From the NCBI GenBank assembly GCA_933228895.1, contig OW121848.1:82355470-82419469 (forward strand): DNA of 64,000 nucleotides, given 5' to 3'. Position 1 is the stretch's first letter, and the number at the start of each line of letters is the position of its first letter. The translations under genes were made by a program, and so were the position numbers. The notes under the pieces were generated by a model. It had not been told where the DNA came from. It was given only the letters and a program-made list of their open reading frames with translations, and searched no databases. This document shows, in pieces, positions 46,226-58,853 of this stretch. This DNA is from Platycnemis pennipes (taxonomy: Eukaryota; Arthropoda; Insecta; Odonata; Platycnemididae).

Positions 46226-46563
46226 TGACTCCTAATGGAGGACAGGTATGCTGTGGTGTCCAGGATAATACGCATAGCAAGGTTCTGGGTTCGAATCCCG
46301 ACAGGCTGAGATTTTCCAGAAGAATGCTGACCACTGTCTAAGAGCTGCGTGAAGGCAATCTAGAGATCCGAGCTCCGTCCGTCGGATGGGACGCTAAACC
46401 TTGCATCCCGTGGTGCCTTTTGTAAGAAATAGGCGGATGTCGATGGCAGGTTTCTTTTCCCATCCTCCAATCCCTATAAATCCTACACTCCAACATCCAC
46501 CTATCATTTATGGCGCAAATGACCTCAGCTGTAAGTCACTTCCAGTTGACCATCACTACTAAT
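46226..46563 (+). mobile_element. tRNA-headed SINE, family A, copy 4
   Basis: The perfect B box GGGTTCGAATCCC is at 46287-46299, and the family core CTCCGTCCGTCGGATGGGAC with GCTAAACC at 46373-46400, followed by CCGTGGTGCCTTTTGT and GGCAGGTTTCTTTTCCC as in the other copies. It is probably bounded by imperfect direct repeats TGACTCCTAAT (46226-46236) and TCACTACTAAT (46553-46563), 9 of 11 identical. Length is about 316 bp, slightly longer than copies 1 and 3. Confidence 0.75.
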
Positions 46564-46760
46564 TCCGTTAATATCCGCCGGCGTTAAGCGTAAAAATACT
46601 AATCTATACCAAACTATCAGAAAAAACATAAACTTACATTTTCAAAATTTGTAATTTGGTTTCATAAATTGATTTAAAAAATAATTTATTGTAAATTATA
46701 TTTTTTTCAGTTTAGAAAAAATATAGAAAACTAGTCGTATCTAAGCATATTATGAATTTA
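46564..46760. other. AT-rich spacer
   Basis: Nothing is recognised. Confidence 0.4.
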
Positions 46761-47260
46761 TTAAAAGTGCCACGGAGTCTCGGCATTCGACGTCGCCGCA
46801 CTCCGGGATGAACCGTTCTCCGACGCCGTGGAGCAACCGTCTTGTGCGGTTGGCCTGCCGTCTGTGACGGTGTTCCTCGCGTCGCGTCTAGTAAAGGTGT
46901 GAGCCGCAGTCCCTTGCACCCGCACCCCCGCGCTTTTAACCCCGTTATGTCCTCGCACCACGGGATGCGGGGGCACCACGACGGGCGCCGGCGGCGTCGG
47001 AATATAATCGTCGCGCGGTATGGGATCCGAGCGGAAAGGGTGTGGGGGCTCCGCGAGTGGATGTAGGATGGGTGCCGAAAGAGTGCCATCGTCGCCATAA
47101 CAACGGGTCCCGTTTCTCGTTTTTTTTTCATTTAACGGAATGCCGTGCTCTCTGCCAGGGCAGTTAAGCGGAAGTGGAGGGAGGGGAGGGGGGGAGTGGG
47201 TGAATGTAGGAGAGTTGGTGAGGATTCCCCGTTGTTTTCGTTTCGGACTTTTTTATTCTC
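46761..47260. other. CpG-rich island
   Basis: Many CpGs and near-balanced strands, unlike the skewed islands elsewhere in the window. Frames exist on both strands (139 residues on minus at 46712-47131) without a recognisable domain. An X-box match lies at 47091-47104. It could be a promoter-type CpG island, but no transcript structure is visible. Confidence 0.35.
47091..47104 (+). promoter_or_regulatory. RFX X-box match
   Basis: GTCGCCATAACAAC satisfies the relaxed X-box consensus GTHNYYATRRNAAC at every position. It sits in the most CpG-rich, least skewed island of the window, a more promoter-like setting than the 33430 site. A chance match cannot be excluded. Confidence 0.35.
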
Positions 47261-48749
47261 TCCCACGAATTGCAATTGTTCAATGTTGGTATATTTTCAT
47301 CCCGCTTGAGCCGTAAAAATACGGAACGTTCGTTGAAACTGCGAGTGGAGTGCCCGGAACCGTTCGTTGGTTGACGACTCTTTCGGCGCGAAGCCGATGC
47401 CGATCGACCGAAGCCGTTGTTCGGTTTGGGCGCTCGTCTCGCGTTTTTTTATAAATACATTTGTAGTTGTCCCTTCGGGAATAAGCGAGTGATCATCCAT
47501 TTGGTAACTCCACGGCAAGGGATGAACAATCATTTTTCAGTCAACCTCCTTTTTGGCACTCGAGGTTCATTCTGAATTATTTAATGTGTTCTATTAGATC
47601 GCTGGAGTGTAGGCTGTCCCTTCGATTTTATATTTGTTTTTTTTACCGTTAAAGTGGAAATTTTCGTTTTCATTCAAATGCGATTTTTAGATTTGCCAAG
47701 AAAATGAATGAATTTTGATAAAATGGACGTGCACGCATAGTGGTTTTTTTACCCAGATTTTTATTGATATCTTTTTTGCAGCTAACGTTCTTTTCTCATA
47801 TTTTGTGAATTGTAGCATGTATAAAAATGTCTTGAGTGACAGGAAACGATTTTGACCTGAAATTCTATGCTATGTTCTGCTGTCCAAAATATTGGATATA
47901 AACACTCTATTTTGCTGACCTCAGCCAATAGCTCCAAGCCTAATTAATTTGACTCCTAAATGATATGTCAGGACCCTTATAGTTTCCAAGCCTCCTCTGT
48001 TTGGATAGCATTATCCTCGTCGAAATTTTTGCTGCAAAATTCCCCTGGAATATTTGAGGTTGACCCATTTTAAGAAACTCTCGAGTGTAATGTAATTCGG
48101 CTCTTTCGTTGTGGTCACTAGTTTTTTATTGTCTAAGTTGGAAAATTAGGTGAAGGGAAATACAATTTTTGAGCATGTGGTTTGTGCTTGCTGTTGGTGG
48201 ATGGAATGCCTCGTTAAAGGGGACTATTGCCATTTCTTTGTAACATTCCATTTCGTTGTGAAGGTAATATTCTTCTAGATTGTGAATTCATCGTCATGGT
48301 AACATTGTCGGAGACAAATTGAATGAGACACTATGAGGACGTTCCATATTTGGGTAAATGATAAAATGCTTTTCCCTCTCGATATAACCGAGGGAAGAGA
48401 GGTAAGGAGAAGAAAGGCTATTAATGTTAGTGAGGACGGTGAGGACCAGCACAGACAAAATTATGTGATAGAGCGGTAAAAAAAGTTTTAAGGCCATACA
48501 TACGAATATGTTTTCACGATATTCGAAATTCTCTACCCACGAAACTAATTCCTCATCACTAACAAAAGCGCAAAAAGGGACTCGTAATCGCACGACCTGC
48601 AGTGTTTTATTTTATTTTTCGTATGAATCGAAAAGAGGAGCGGAAAGTACTGAGCCAAAACATGGCTTGTATTTTTTTATTTCGTCTGTCGCGATTAGAA
48701 AAAGAGCGATAGCATAAGCAAAGCGGCGTGTTTAAAATGAGGTGTGCGA
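47261..48749. other. Non-coding sequence
   Basis: Nothing is recognised except an X-box-like string with one mismatch (ATCGTCATGGTAAC, 48290-48303). Confidence 0.4.
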
Positions 48750-48770
48750 GGGGGGGGGGGGGGGGGGGGG
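48750..48770 (+). repeat. Poly-G tract of 21 bases
   Basis: An uninterrupted G21 run, followed by AGAGAGGG. Runs of this length are unstable in sequencing, so the true length is uncertain. Confidence 0.9.
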
Positions 48771-51700
48771 AGAGAGGGTTACGCAATCAATGTTGCTCGC
48801 CCCATCAGCGGCCGGCGCGTAGAGCGGGGGGAAGCGGGAGTTCCAGAGATAGGTGCCATCGCCCTCACACACATTTGAATTAATTTCATAATAGCCTGTG
48901 ACGATGTTTTCTTCGAAAAAAAAGCGAGAGGCAGTGGGGGAGAGAGGGGCACTCCGCGAACGACCTTGGCACATATTCATCAGGAGGGCGATTTCAGAGG
49001 AGGTGGAGGGGGTTTCTTTCCTGTCGCAGCGTGAGGAAGGAGGAGAGGGGAGTGGGGAGACGTCGCGTTGCGGTGGTCGAGTGGGTTGGGTCCGAATGCC
49101 GCGGCTGGCTCGTGTAGTCAGATGAGTGCGTTCGTCCGTGAGCGGCCGCTTTAGCGCGTATGTCGGAGGATCGGTTGGGTCCTTGGACGGCGTTGTTTGG
49201 CTATCGGAGGCCAAAGAAGGGGTGAACGGACTCCAGGAACCAGAATTAAGGGACCTTCGGCTCTGTTTTTTTGTAATTCTTGGGCACAATCCGTAGCAGT
49301 GACTTAATGGCCAATGTCTCGCGTCCTCAACGCTCCGCGGGAGAGAGAATGCATGAGTATGTTGGATCCGTGCATTTTTCCATTGTCCTTCATGAACACG
49401 GGCTCAGGAGAGTGATGCCGTGTGACTAAGGCCCATGGATTACCAGGCTCTTTTTTTAATTTCGTCTCGTTTCAAGTAAATGTTCACATGTGAGAAACCA
49501 TTACCCGTATTTTGTTCTAGTTAATCCCTTCTGGAGAGTCTTTTACATCATATTTTTCATTTTATCACAAGATTATTTAGTTGCCGTAATCGCATCCGCA
49601 GCGTGATATCCTTTCTATTTAATCATTTGCCAATATTTTGACGTGGTACCCATCATTTTGTCCCTCTTCCAATTAGAAATACGGTTGAGGAATCGGGTAT
49701 TTCGTACACTGTATTTATAAACACCCAAATGCCCAATATGTTAATAGTTTTAAGAGTATCTGAGTCCACTAGCCACTGATGTATGTAGTACGTATGTTAT
49801 GTATATACATATTTATTATCTGCTTTGCCTGGGATCTTTGTTTCCCGAAACTGATTCTGCGGCTTAAGCGTACCCCATTTATGTCTTTATTTCTGGCCAC
49901 GTCAGTAATTTCGCGCTTTTATAAATATTCTAGCGTTGATTGCAGTTTCTCTTAAAGAAAACTGTCGGTATAAATTGTGCATTCGCACGGAGCCTACTCG
50001 ATTTATGGTGGGTATGTTTTCTCGTCTAATGAAACGGAATATGACGTTAATTCATAATGGTAGCTTATAACACTTTCTCAGTTTCTCCCTCAAATGGGCG
50101 CCACGACTTTGATATGTGAGTTAGTGGTGATTAGCGAGGTAGGAGAAATAAGTGAAGGAACGTACACACTAGAACATTAGCGTCAAAGGCTAGCTTGTTA
50201 ACGCTGCATAACTCAGACGACACGGCGATGCTTTTTAAAATGCCTCCTCCGGGCTTTCAACGTAGGTAGGTAGCTCTCGGGCATTAAGAAATGCTGAAAA
50301 TGTTTCTTAGGAGTCGCCGTTGATTTTTAAACCTAATTGGGATTAATTTTTTGAATAATTCCTCAAAAGTAAATTTTTTACCAATGCTACTGTTGTACTA
50401 ATTGCATCGAAAAATATTTCAATATAAATTGTAGCATCTTTGTTGCAAATTAGGTATTTTCACAATTTTTTATTTTAATTCCACATTTCCAACGTTTTAA
50501 ACTCGTTACCAGATCTGCTGTTAGTTTCTTTTCCCCTGATATTGTGAAGTACCTACTACAATCATTCGTACCAAAAATAAATTATTTAATTGATTTATAT
50601 ACAGTTCTGATAGAGACATAATTTGTCGGCATAAGCATATTCGTCTTGATACTTGATAAGTATGTTAATATTCGATTGTGACTCAAATTCAGAGTTACTT
50701 ACGTAGAGGAAGTAAATTCACTCTTAGTGTGAGGTCAGTCTTGGTAATAATAATTAAAATTCGAAGGGTATTTGTCATTTTATAATTCCGAAGTTAGCGA
50801 ATCATCGCCAGTAAGTGATAACTGACCGTAATTCATATTTCTCTTTGGCTCTAATATTTGCTTCTGATCGATAGTTGTGTGTCATAGCAATGCCGAAACG
50901 TAAGGTAATATTAACAAATGTAACCGCCAATGCCACAAGTAGGGTCGCTGTCTTCTTTCCGGGAGTCACCATTTTTCTGCATGAATGAATGCAGTAAAAG
51001 CAGTGTACTTTACGCTCTAGGCATGAAATAAACTTAAAGAATGACCAAAAATACTTAACCTAATTTGTCATTTGAAATTACTTTTCACGATGATATTTGT
51101 GACAGCCTTGTGAAATCGTTTTTTATGATACTAATGGAAATTGTTGGCGATGCAAAAAGATATTCCAGAATTCCTGTTAAGAATTATTAAGTCTCACCTG
51201 TTAGTTTCTGAAAGTGAAAGTTGGTGAGCCAGTATTTCCTTTCCACGGGCGTGGTGCGCATTTTGAATCACTAAGCTCGAGGCTCGAGTCATTGATGAAA
51301 TAAATTCTTAGAAAACCAATTCGCTGCGACTTACTTCTACGCAAAGCACTCTCTATTAATCGTTCCACTCATTGAACCGCCGAGGATAGAAAGTTATTTC
51401 GGGAATTGTACGTTTCTATTGCGGTATTCTAATTCACATGTACTGACCAGAGGGAGTATTTTTTTCATCGTGCCGATATCGCCCTATTTTCAGAAATTCG
51501 GGAAAAAAGCATCCTGAAATCCTTGTAAGTGAATTGCAAACACACCTTTTAAAATAGTAGAATAGTCGCTATTAATGTCTTATCTTTTTTCCTCCTACAC
51601 TGTTTAGACCGTAATAGAATAAACAATGCATCGCTTCAACGATCTTTTCGAGCTAAAAAGATAAATTTGAGAGCTTGAATTTCTGAAGAGAAGACGGTAT

Positions 51701-52033
51701 AGTTTGAGAAAGGTTGTGTAATGGTAGTCAATGCCTTATTTAATGGGTAGGTGCTACTGGTGAGTGGAGGCTGCCGAGAAATTAACTATTTCTCTCTGGA
51801 TACATTGGATATTAATAGTTAAAAGTTGTCAGCGCCAGTTTCGTATAGATTATAAAAACAGTGAACTAAACATGGATACGTTAAAAAAAGGACACACCAA
51901 AACTCTGCTGCGGTCTAGCCACTTTCTTCGATTAATGTATATGTTAAAATGCCTTATTAACATCTTACAAAAATACATTTTATCCTTGAAATCTTCAATT
52001 CACATTTATCATTTTCTCGGTTTAAATTAATAA
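48771..52033. other. Non-coding; GC-rich to about 49290, then AT-rich
   Basis: The 185-residue minus frame (48732-49289) is Ser/Pro/Thr-rich and starts beyond the poly-G tract, with no domain. From 49300 onward nothing is recognised. Confidence 0.4.
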
Positions 52034-52136
52034 ATGACTGCAACTGGTGTGGATGTGCCGATTCAATATTTTGGTAGGGAAGGCGTGGTTTTAAAACAAC
52101 AAAATATGATTTGGTCTTTCCCTGCGAATACTATGG

Positions 52137-52296
52137 ATAAAATCTTCTCGGGTCATTCACCGATTCAGTCTTTACATATTTCGGAGTTCGACTCGAACTC
52201 CACTTTCATTTCCTTGAAAATTAAGATCTATTTTAACTCCGAAACATTAGTATTTATGAAAAGCCTGACCCGGTGGGAGACCCGAGAAGATTTTAT
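52137..52296. repeat. Foldback element related to the one at 40354
   Basis: The left arm ATAAAATCTTCTCGGGTCAT then TCACCG (52137-52162) is inverted at 52269-52296 (CCCGGTGGGAGACCCGAGAA then GATTTTAT). The shared string CTTCTCGGG-N(2-3)-TYCACCG links it to the 40354 foldback. An internal palindrome, GGAGTTCGACTCGAACTCC, lies at 52184-52202, and TCCGAAAC near 52240. No CTGANGA is apparent. The 108-residue frame at 52034-52360 overlaps it and is probably spurious. Confidence 0.55.
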
Positions 52297-52360
52297 ATTC
52301 AACATAGTAGTACACCAAGAGCTCGAAGAGAATCATGTGCGAGACGCACCATGTATATGA

Positions 52361-54510
52361 AAGAGTGAGTAAATTATGCTAATCCCTCTTTCATGACGAA
52401 ATTGTCATCTTTAAATGCTAAATAGCGCGTATCTTAAATTGCAATTTTAAAAGAAGTGAATGGATGCCTCTATTTCCGAGAAATGACATTATTCCAAGCG
52501 ATATTTTATATACTGACGCACGGAAGTGATGCCGATGCAAGTGCAAAGGGCACTTCGGAGGGGTATTGTATAAGTGATTCATAGATTTGTTGTTCGGTAC
52601 AGAACACTTAGAGTATTTAGCAAATACATCACGCCTTCTATAATTGGGTATAAATCTGAAACAAAAGCTCGCAATGAAAACTTATCGCTTGCCTGAGTCG
52701 TCCCTGGACTAGTTTTAATGGTCATATTATGCTTGAGTGTCCTCCATCTCGAGGCATCCCTGACAAGGAAAGCGGCCCTACAGAGAGCACGGCACTTGAA
52801 GATGCTAAGGATCCACATTATCAGCCGGCGTGACCGCTGCGGAATAGATTTCGTCGTGAGTTGGAAAACTCGTCTTGGACGGGTACTTCCATCACTCACG
52901 AAACTATTGCCCATCACTCATTTTCCGCTCGCTTACTTATGCATGCCGATTTGATGCCGAGCGAAGAAAAATCGCTCGGGAAGATGTTCAATTTCAGTGT
53001 GGCTGAATTATTGCAGTTGCGTCCACCTGGACTATGCACTTGACCTAAACATAGCATAACGCACTCAAGTCACGCGATTCCTTTTTATTGATAAATTTGA
53101 TTCCAATCTTCAAGTTATTTTGTCATTTTGATCTTGTCTCCACTTTATACTCATTTCCCTGTCATCTAACGCATGAAAAAAAGCGTGAGAGTCCATGGTT
53201 TTTCCATAGTTTTCCTGAAGGTCCTGCACATTATTGTCAGATTTTTTACATATGAGAGTTATTAATTATCGTACCAACCGGGTTAAAGCCCAACGCATCT
53301 TCCATCTACGCTCGGAGAAGCATCATAAAATGTCCCTTATTGTTGTAAAGCAAGAGAAAGCAAGCACTAATTTGGAGTAACAAGTAGGCAATCATATTAA
53401 ATATTGTGTAAATTATTTTAAAGAAGAAAGCAAATGAAAGGGATACGTCACCTAAACGAAAGAGTTACATCAACCATCATTCTTATGGGTATCGAGATAG
53501 TCAATGTTTCTTTATCCTATTCAGTTATTATGCTAGAAAATAAGCTTTTTCCTAGTGCGTAATGTTTTTCTGTATCACGTCCATTGTGCGGTGCGTTTTG
53601 AACATCACTTATATTAGGAATTACTTTTTATTAGATATCGAGACACACTAAGAAGAATCAAATAACGAATCAACGATAGCTGAATGTTTATCCTTTGTAA
53701 ACTCAATTAGAAGCATTTTGAAGTGACATGTAACTCCAAGGTTGTGGACGCTGAGACTTAAATCATCTCCATAGTTTTTCTGAATGGTATTTCTCTTTTC
53801 TATGGAATGAGAAGAAGTGAACTGTTATTTAATTTATATCTGGTCATATTTAGGTCGAACGATAGTTGCTGCATAGTAATTCTGAATTTTACCTTGAAGC
53901 AGAAAAATTTTAACTTATGAAGTAGATATCCGATTCTGAAACTATTATTATCTTATCCAAATAACCGATGGCTTCCGAATTTTACTTTGGTATCAAATGG
54001 AACGGAAGACCCAATCTTATTCTAAAAATATGTTGACTGCGTTTGTACTCCACCATTTCTCTGAGAGAATCACTTCATTCACTTGCAGTTGCAAAGTGCT
54101 TCAAAATTCCATTTATCCTTTAAAACCTAGTCGTGAAAGAAACTGGTTCGAGTACTTTTTGGAGAATGTAGCTGCTCAGTGTGGAAATTTACATTCTCCT
54201 ATCGGATTGAAAGTGTTTGGACGATTGAAAAAAAACTTCTACAAAATGCGGGCTGTGAATACTTGAGAGCTGATATCAAATACGGGACCGATAATTCAAT
54301 TTCCACATCGCTTGATACACTGGTCGAGTGAAGGAAAAAACCCTGTGAGACGGAAAAGACAAATAGTATGTATGTTCACATACCTATCTCGCCGCTCAAC
54401 TATAGCTAAGCCAATCACGTAGATGACGATATGGTAGGAATAAAAAAAGTTAGCGAATGTGCGAGTTGGAACCACTAGAAGGTCGCTCACGATTTGAAGA
54501 CAGGCTATCA
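52361..54510. other. Non-coding sequence
   Basis: No gene or repeat is recognised. A 112-residue minus frame (52579-52917) and an 89-residue plus frame (53997-54266) have no known motif. Confidence 0.4.
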
Positions 54511-55120
54511 ATCTCACCCACCTTCATCCCCTTCCTCTCTTCGCCCATCCTCATCCGCCTATTCCAGTGCTTCTCCGTCTCTTTCTTGTCAGTCGGCCGT
54601 AGAGGGAAAAATCTGGGACGCGAGTTCAACGATTCACTTCAAGGTTTCCTTCTTCCTCTTGCTCGGCAGGCCTCTCTATCGCTCGTTCTCTCTCTCCCCC
54701 CTTCTATCTATCTCTCTCTCTCTCTCTCTCTTCATGCTCTACCTCTTGGAAAATACCGCCCCACGCTTTATGTTCTCCCACAATTTTTCCCCTTTTGCCG
54801 AATGCTTATCTCATTCCCATGTCTATCCCTCTCGCATTAGTACCTCGCCTCGCCTACCTCGCTTGTTTCCCTTCGCTATTCCTCTCCCCACCGTCTCGGC
54901 CTCACCCTCCACTCGGGCCATATACGGCGAGACAACTCGCAAGGGCTGTTTTTTTTAACCCGGCGTCTAGCTACTCCTTCTGCGGCTGTGTAATACCACC
55001 GTGATATCTTTCTCTCTTTCTCCTCGTCTCTGCCCTCTTGTTCTCCATTTATTTCGCGCGCCCGTTCCGACCATTGCGATTTCCTCTCATGCCGAGGCAA
55101 GAGGAGAGACCCTTGCCTAG
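54511..55120. other. Pyrimidine-rich island with TC microsatellite
   Basis: The plus strand is C/T-rich, with (TC)10 at 54711-54730 preceded by TATC units. The 127- and 154-residue frames in two phases are Ser/Leu/Pro-rich and compositional. Confidence 0.5.
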
Positions 55121-56300
55121 CGCAACACTTGAGGCATGTCCTTCCATAAACGTGCATGTATGCCAGTGCAGGGAAATAATTAATGTTCCTCCATAGGTGT
55201 CTACAAACGCAGAAAAAAATAGCAGAAAGGTTGGCCAAAGTCTTGTAGGGACTGTTGGGTATGATAGCTGCTGTTGTGATTCAGCTCCTGCATAATTAGC
55301 TTCCCTCCGCTTGAATATTTTAACCTTTGCTCATCATCTGTGGTGAGGTGTTTGCAGGTTTCGCATGGAACGAGAGAAATCTGTTCATTGTGGAATGCCT
55401 AGTTCCTAGTGTTAACTTTAGACTGAAAATAATGAGTCAGGGATAAAATATCGATTGTTTTTTGCTGTTGAGAGATGGTTATGCATAAAATAATTAAATT
55501 ATACGGGACCCAACGTATTTATTTTGGCCGTAACAGTTAATTTTGCGCTCTTATTGTCATTGCGTGCTCAACAGAATGGAAAACATAGCATATCTCTGCT
55601 GCCCCATGTAATTTTGAATTTTGCACGTAAAATAATTCGCTGGGCAGCAAAGAAAGTGATGTGTTTATAAATATATTTGGTTCATTTGACCTCTTGATCG
55701 CCATCGCTCTTTATTCTCAACTCTCACGTTACCTACCGCAAGGTATCTGTGCTCAAGAAATTAGTAGGAAGCCTTACAAAACCCCTCTATCTAACTCCTT
55801 ATGCAATAAAAAGTTCTCGAATTACTCTGAATCTATAATTTGGAGTTCCTAGCTGGAAAAATTATCATCTCTTACTGCCATTGGTGTTTACAACGAGCAT
55901 TCGGCTTTTCAGCTATCCTAATTGAAATTGAACGCGCGCTGGGCGTGATGAAGACACAGTATCGGCTCTCATCACGTCATGGTCTGATCGAAAGCAGCTT
56001 TATTTGTACGTCGTCGTGAATTTTCACGGGGATAACTGTCTTTTTACAACTGCGGCGTTGCGACACGGATGCATGCTATCCTTTCGTGTGGGGACGTCGT
56101 GTCGAAAACTGCATTTTCGCAAAAGAACACATTTTCCACTCGGCATATCCCCATCTTGCGCGATAATATCTTTGATAAATCTCTCTCGAGAAAAAAATAA
56201 TATAGCATCGAGGGAAACGATTGCAAGAGTTTCCCACCTGGGAGGAGTATCTTTATTTTTTCAACAAACGGGGAAATACTCTGCGAGGTTTCACGATATG
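55121..56300. other. Non-coding sequence
   Basis: Nothing is recognised. Confidence 0.4.
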
Positions 56301-57190
56301 TCCGCCGCTGTCCCTCACCCCGTCCCGTGAGCGGTTTGGCGTCACGAACTCCCCCCTCCTCCCCCTTCGTGCCTCGCCTCTGCCGTCCGCCGCTACCGAA
56401 GGAGTCGGAGAAGTCCGTCCGTTCGCCCCATTCCTTCCTCCCACCCACGCTCGCATAATTTTTTCCTTTCCCGGTGGCAATCCGCGTTCTGCCTCGGCAT
56501 TCAAGGTTTCATAAAAAAAAGAGGGGAATGAATGAATTCTATCTCGAAATGCCCCATTTTCACACGCACGAAAAATCGCACTGTTATTATTATTTTCTTT
56601 ATTAATACCTCCTTTGTGTACAGTTCTCATTAGGAAACGGCCGTTGCGGCATGCCACCCGACGAGGGGAGGTTATTCTGGGCGACAAGGCGAGGTTGGAC
56701 ATCTCTCGGGCGCGTGCTCACCGCACACTTAGCGTTCTGCGTTCATCCGCGGTGTCTCAGGGGGGATGTGAGGTGGTGGTTGATCAACGCGAGGGCCCGG
56801 GCGGCCTTCCGCCGGCCCCAGTGCTCCGATCATGACCCGAGCTTTTACTCCTCGTATGTCATTATCACGGCGTTACGTCGTTTGCGGACGGGTAAGGGAA
56901 TGGGATTCGTTCGGTCTCCTTTGTGTCCCGCGAATCTCAAGGAACTTAGCTCGTGGGCGCCTCTGTGGTGAGACAATGATGGTAGGTAGACTCCCGTTTT
57001 TAGGATATCCAACGGTTAAGGTTATATAGTACTGTCGAAACTATGGTCCTAATCCTAAGGTAAACACAGCATCCATGAAACTGTGGCCTTTAGGTGGAAC
57101 ATCACCGACCTGCTACCGCGGTCGGCCCCGTGATGATGGCGAACGATTTTTCCCCACTCCGTCCCGACCTCGTGTCCATGCGCAGATCAA
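56301..57190. other. CpG-containing GC-rich island
   Basis: Frames of about 100-150 residues exist on both strands without a domain. GATCATGACCCGAGC and similar strings are unremarkable. A promoter role is possible but not supported by any specific element. Confidence 0.35.
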
Positions 57191-58817
57191 ACTCAAAGAA
57201 AAAATAGGAAAATGAAGCATAGAAACAGTTGAGATAGAGAAGTTGCTATTTCTAAACGCTTATCACCACATTAATAAAAAATTGTTTCGGAAACTTGGCT
57301 CTCCCAGTCAGAATTCTCAGATATTCGTACTGATTCTTTTATATTTCATTATATCCTTGAAGTTTGAACATTTCAGAAGCCTTTCTACTGTCTAATAATA
57401 TCTGGTCCTCCATTCTAATTTAGTCTGAAACATTATGTATGTTCAAAGTTTGATTTTTTGACTCATGTAAGCTACAAAACTCAATGGAAATACGCCATAA
57501 GAACTGTGAAGTGAACGGACAATATTATGATGTGATACACCCATTAGGTATAAAGTGACTTGATAGCAAAAGCGTGCATTATCTAATTTCAATAAATTTT
57601 ATACTCATCAACTTGCTTTAAATTGTGAGGCAATCAAATACCTCAATAATCCATAATAACTTCATTTCATCATGTTGGAACTTAATGCCCCGGCTCATGT
57701 AAAATATCAGCATGTGCTTTCCTAATTAAGGGTGATATTTTGGGGGAAGAGAGGGCAAATTATCACATCAAGCCCAGAGTATATAAATCTTTTGTCAAAT
57801 TCCACTGTACTCTTAACTCTACTAAACTTCGGCTTCTCAGATGTCTCAGGTATTTGGACAAAATTAAATTCTGTTGGTTCTCCTCTCATTCAGTACCTAA
57901 TCCTGAAATCTCGTTAACCTTCTTAATGGCCAATGTTTATAATCGGAAGCCCGTTTCCTATTTCTCAAAATTTCCTCGAAACTTATTTCACGACGAGTTT
58001 CTCTCTGTGAGTCATAACGGGGCAAAATAGCTCAGAACCTTGTTTCTCCCTCATATGCCTGTTTACCTGGACTGTTCCTAGTAAATTGTGGCTGAAGATA
58101 AGGGATTATTAGTGCACGACAATGTTGGCGGATTTTACGGATGGTGAAGTAATTCTGGAATCGGGCGAAAATTGAACTGTTTTGATCTAGGTATATGCTT
58201 TTTTTTTAATTCTATCGTCTCGCTTAGTTCTCTAATTAAATTTTTCTCTTTTTTATTAGCATACATTCGACATGTCATGCCGCACAGTGTTTTAATAGTC
58301 TCTTTAATCAGCCCAAATATTTCTTTAACCTCGAGGTAGTGCGTACACTAATTCTACACACCTCGCCTTCCATCACGAGCGATTACATCGGGATATGGGC
58401 AAACACGGCCGTGTAACCCTTTGTGCGCGGCGGCGAAAGGGAATTATCCAGCTGTGCCCGAACGATTCGGAGTTTTCCTCGTGCATATATCCGATGTAAT
58501 GCGGCACCACTCAGAGCGTTCTGACATCTAGATTAGAATTCCCAACACATGAGCACCAGATTGATCAGGACAATGGACGCTCGTAGGTACAAATACACGT
58601 CCCTCTTGTGCATACACTCACGAAGGCTGTTAACGAAACCGTGAATTTCCGACGCAATAAAATAATTGGCCTTCGCGAGCCGTCGAACTTATCCGTTAAC
58701 GAGTTGAGGTCGAATAATGATTTTTTTCCACGAGTAGAAAGAACGACGCTTGCCTCTCCCTCAACCTCTGGGAAGTTTTTCTTTTTTTTTTGTGTTTTTT
58801 TCCAGTCGACCTCCTCC
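57191..58817. other. AT-rich non-coding sequence
   Basis: No gene is recognised. The 96-residue frame at 57740-58030 has no known motif. Confidence 0.4.
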
Positions 58818-58853
58818 CTCGCAACTCCCACCCCCCTCGCAACTCCCACCCCC
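58818..58853. repeat. Exact 18-bp tandem duplication
   Basis: Two adjacent identical copies of CTCGCAACTCCCACCCCC. Confidence 0.85.

Noticed and set aside
48732..49289. 185-residue minus-strand frame
   Set aside because: Reads through the poly-G tract; Ser/Pro/Thr-rich composition without motifs.
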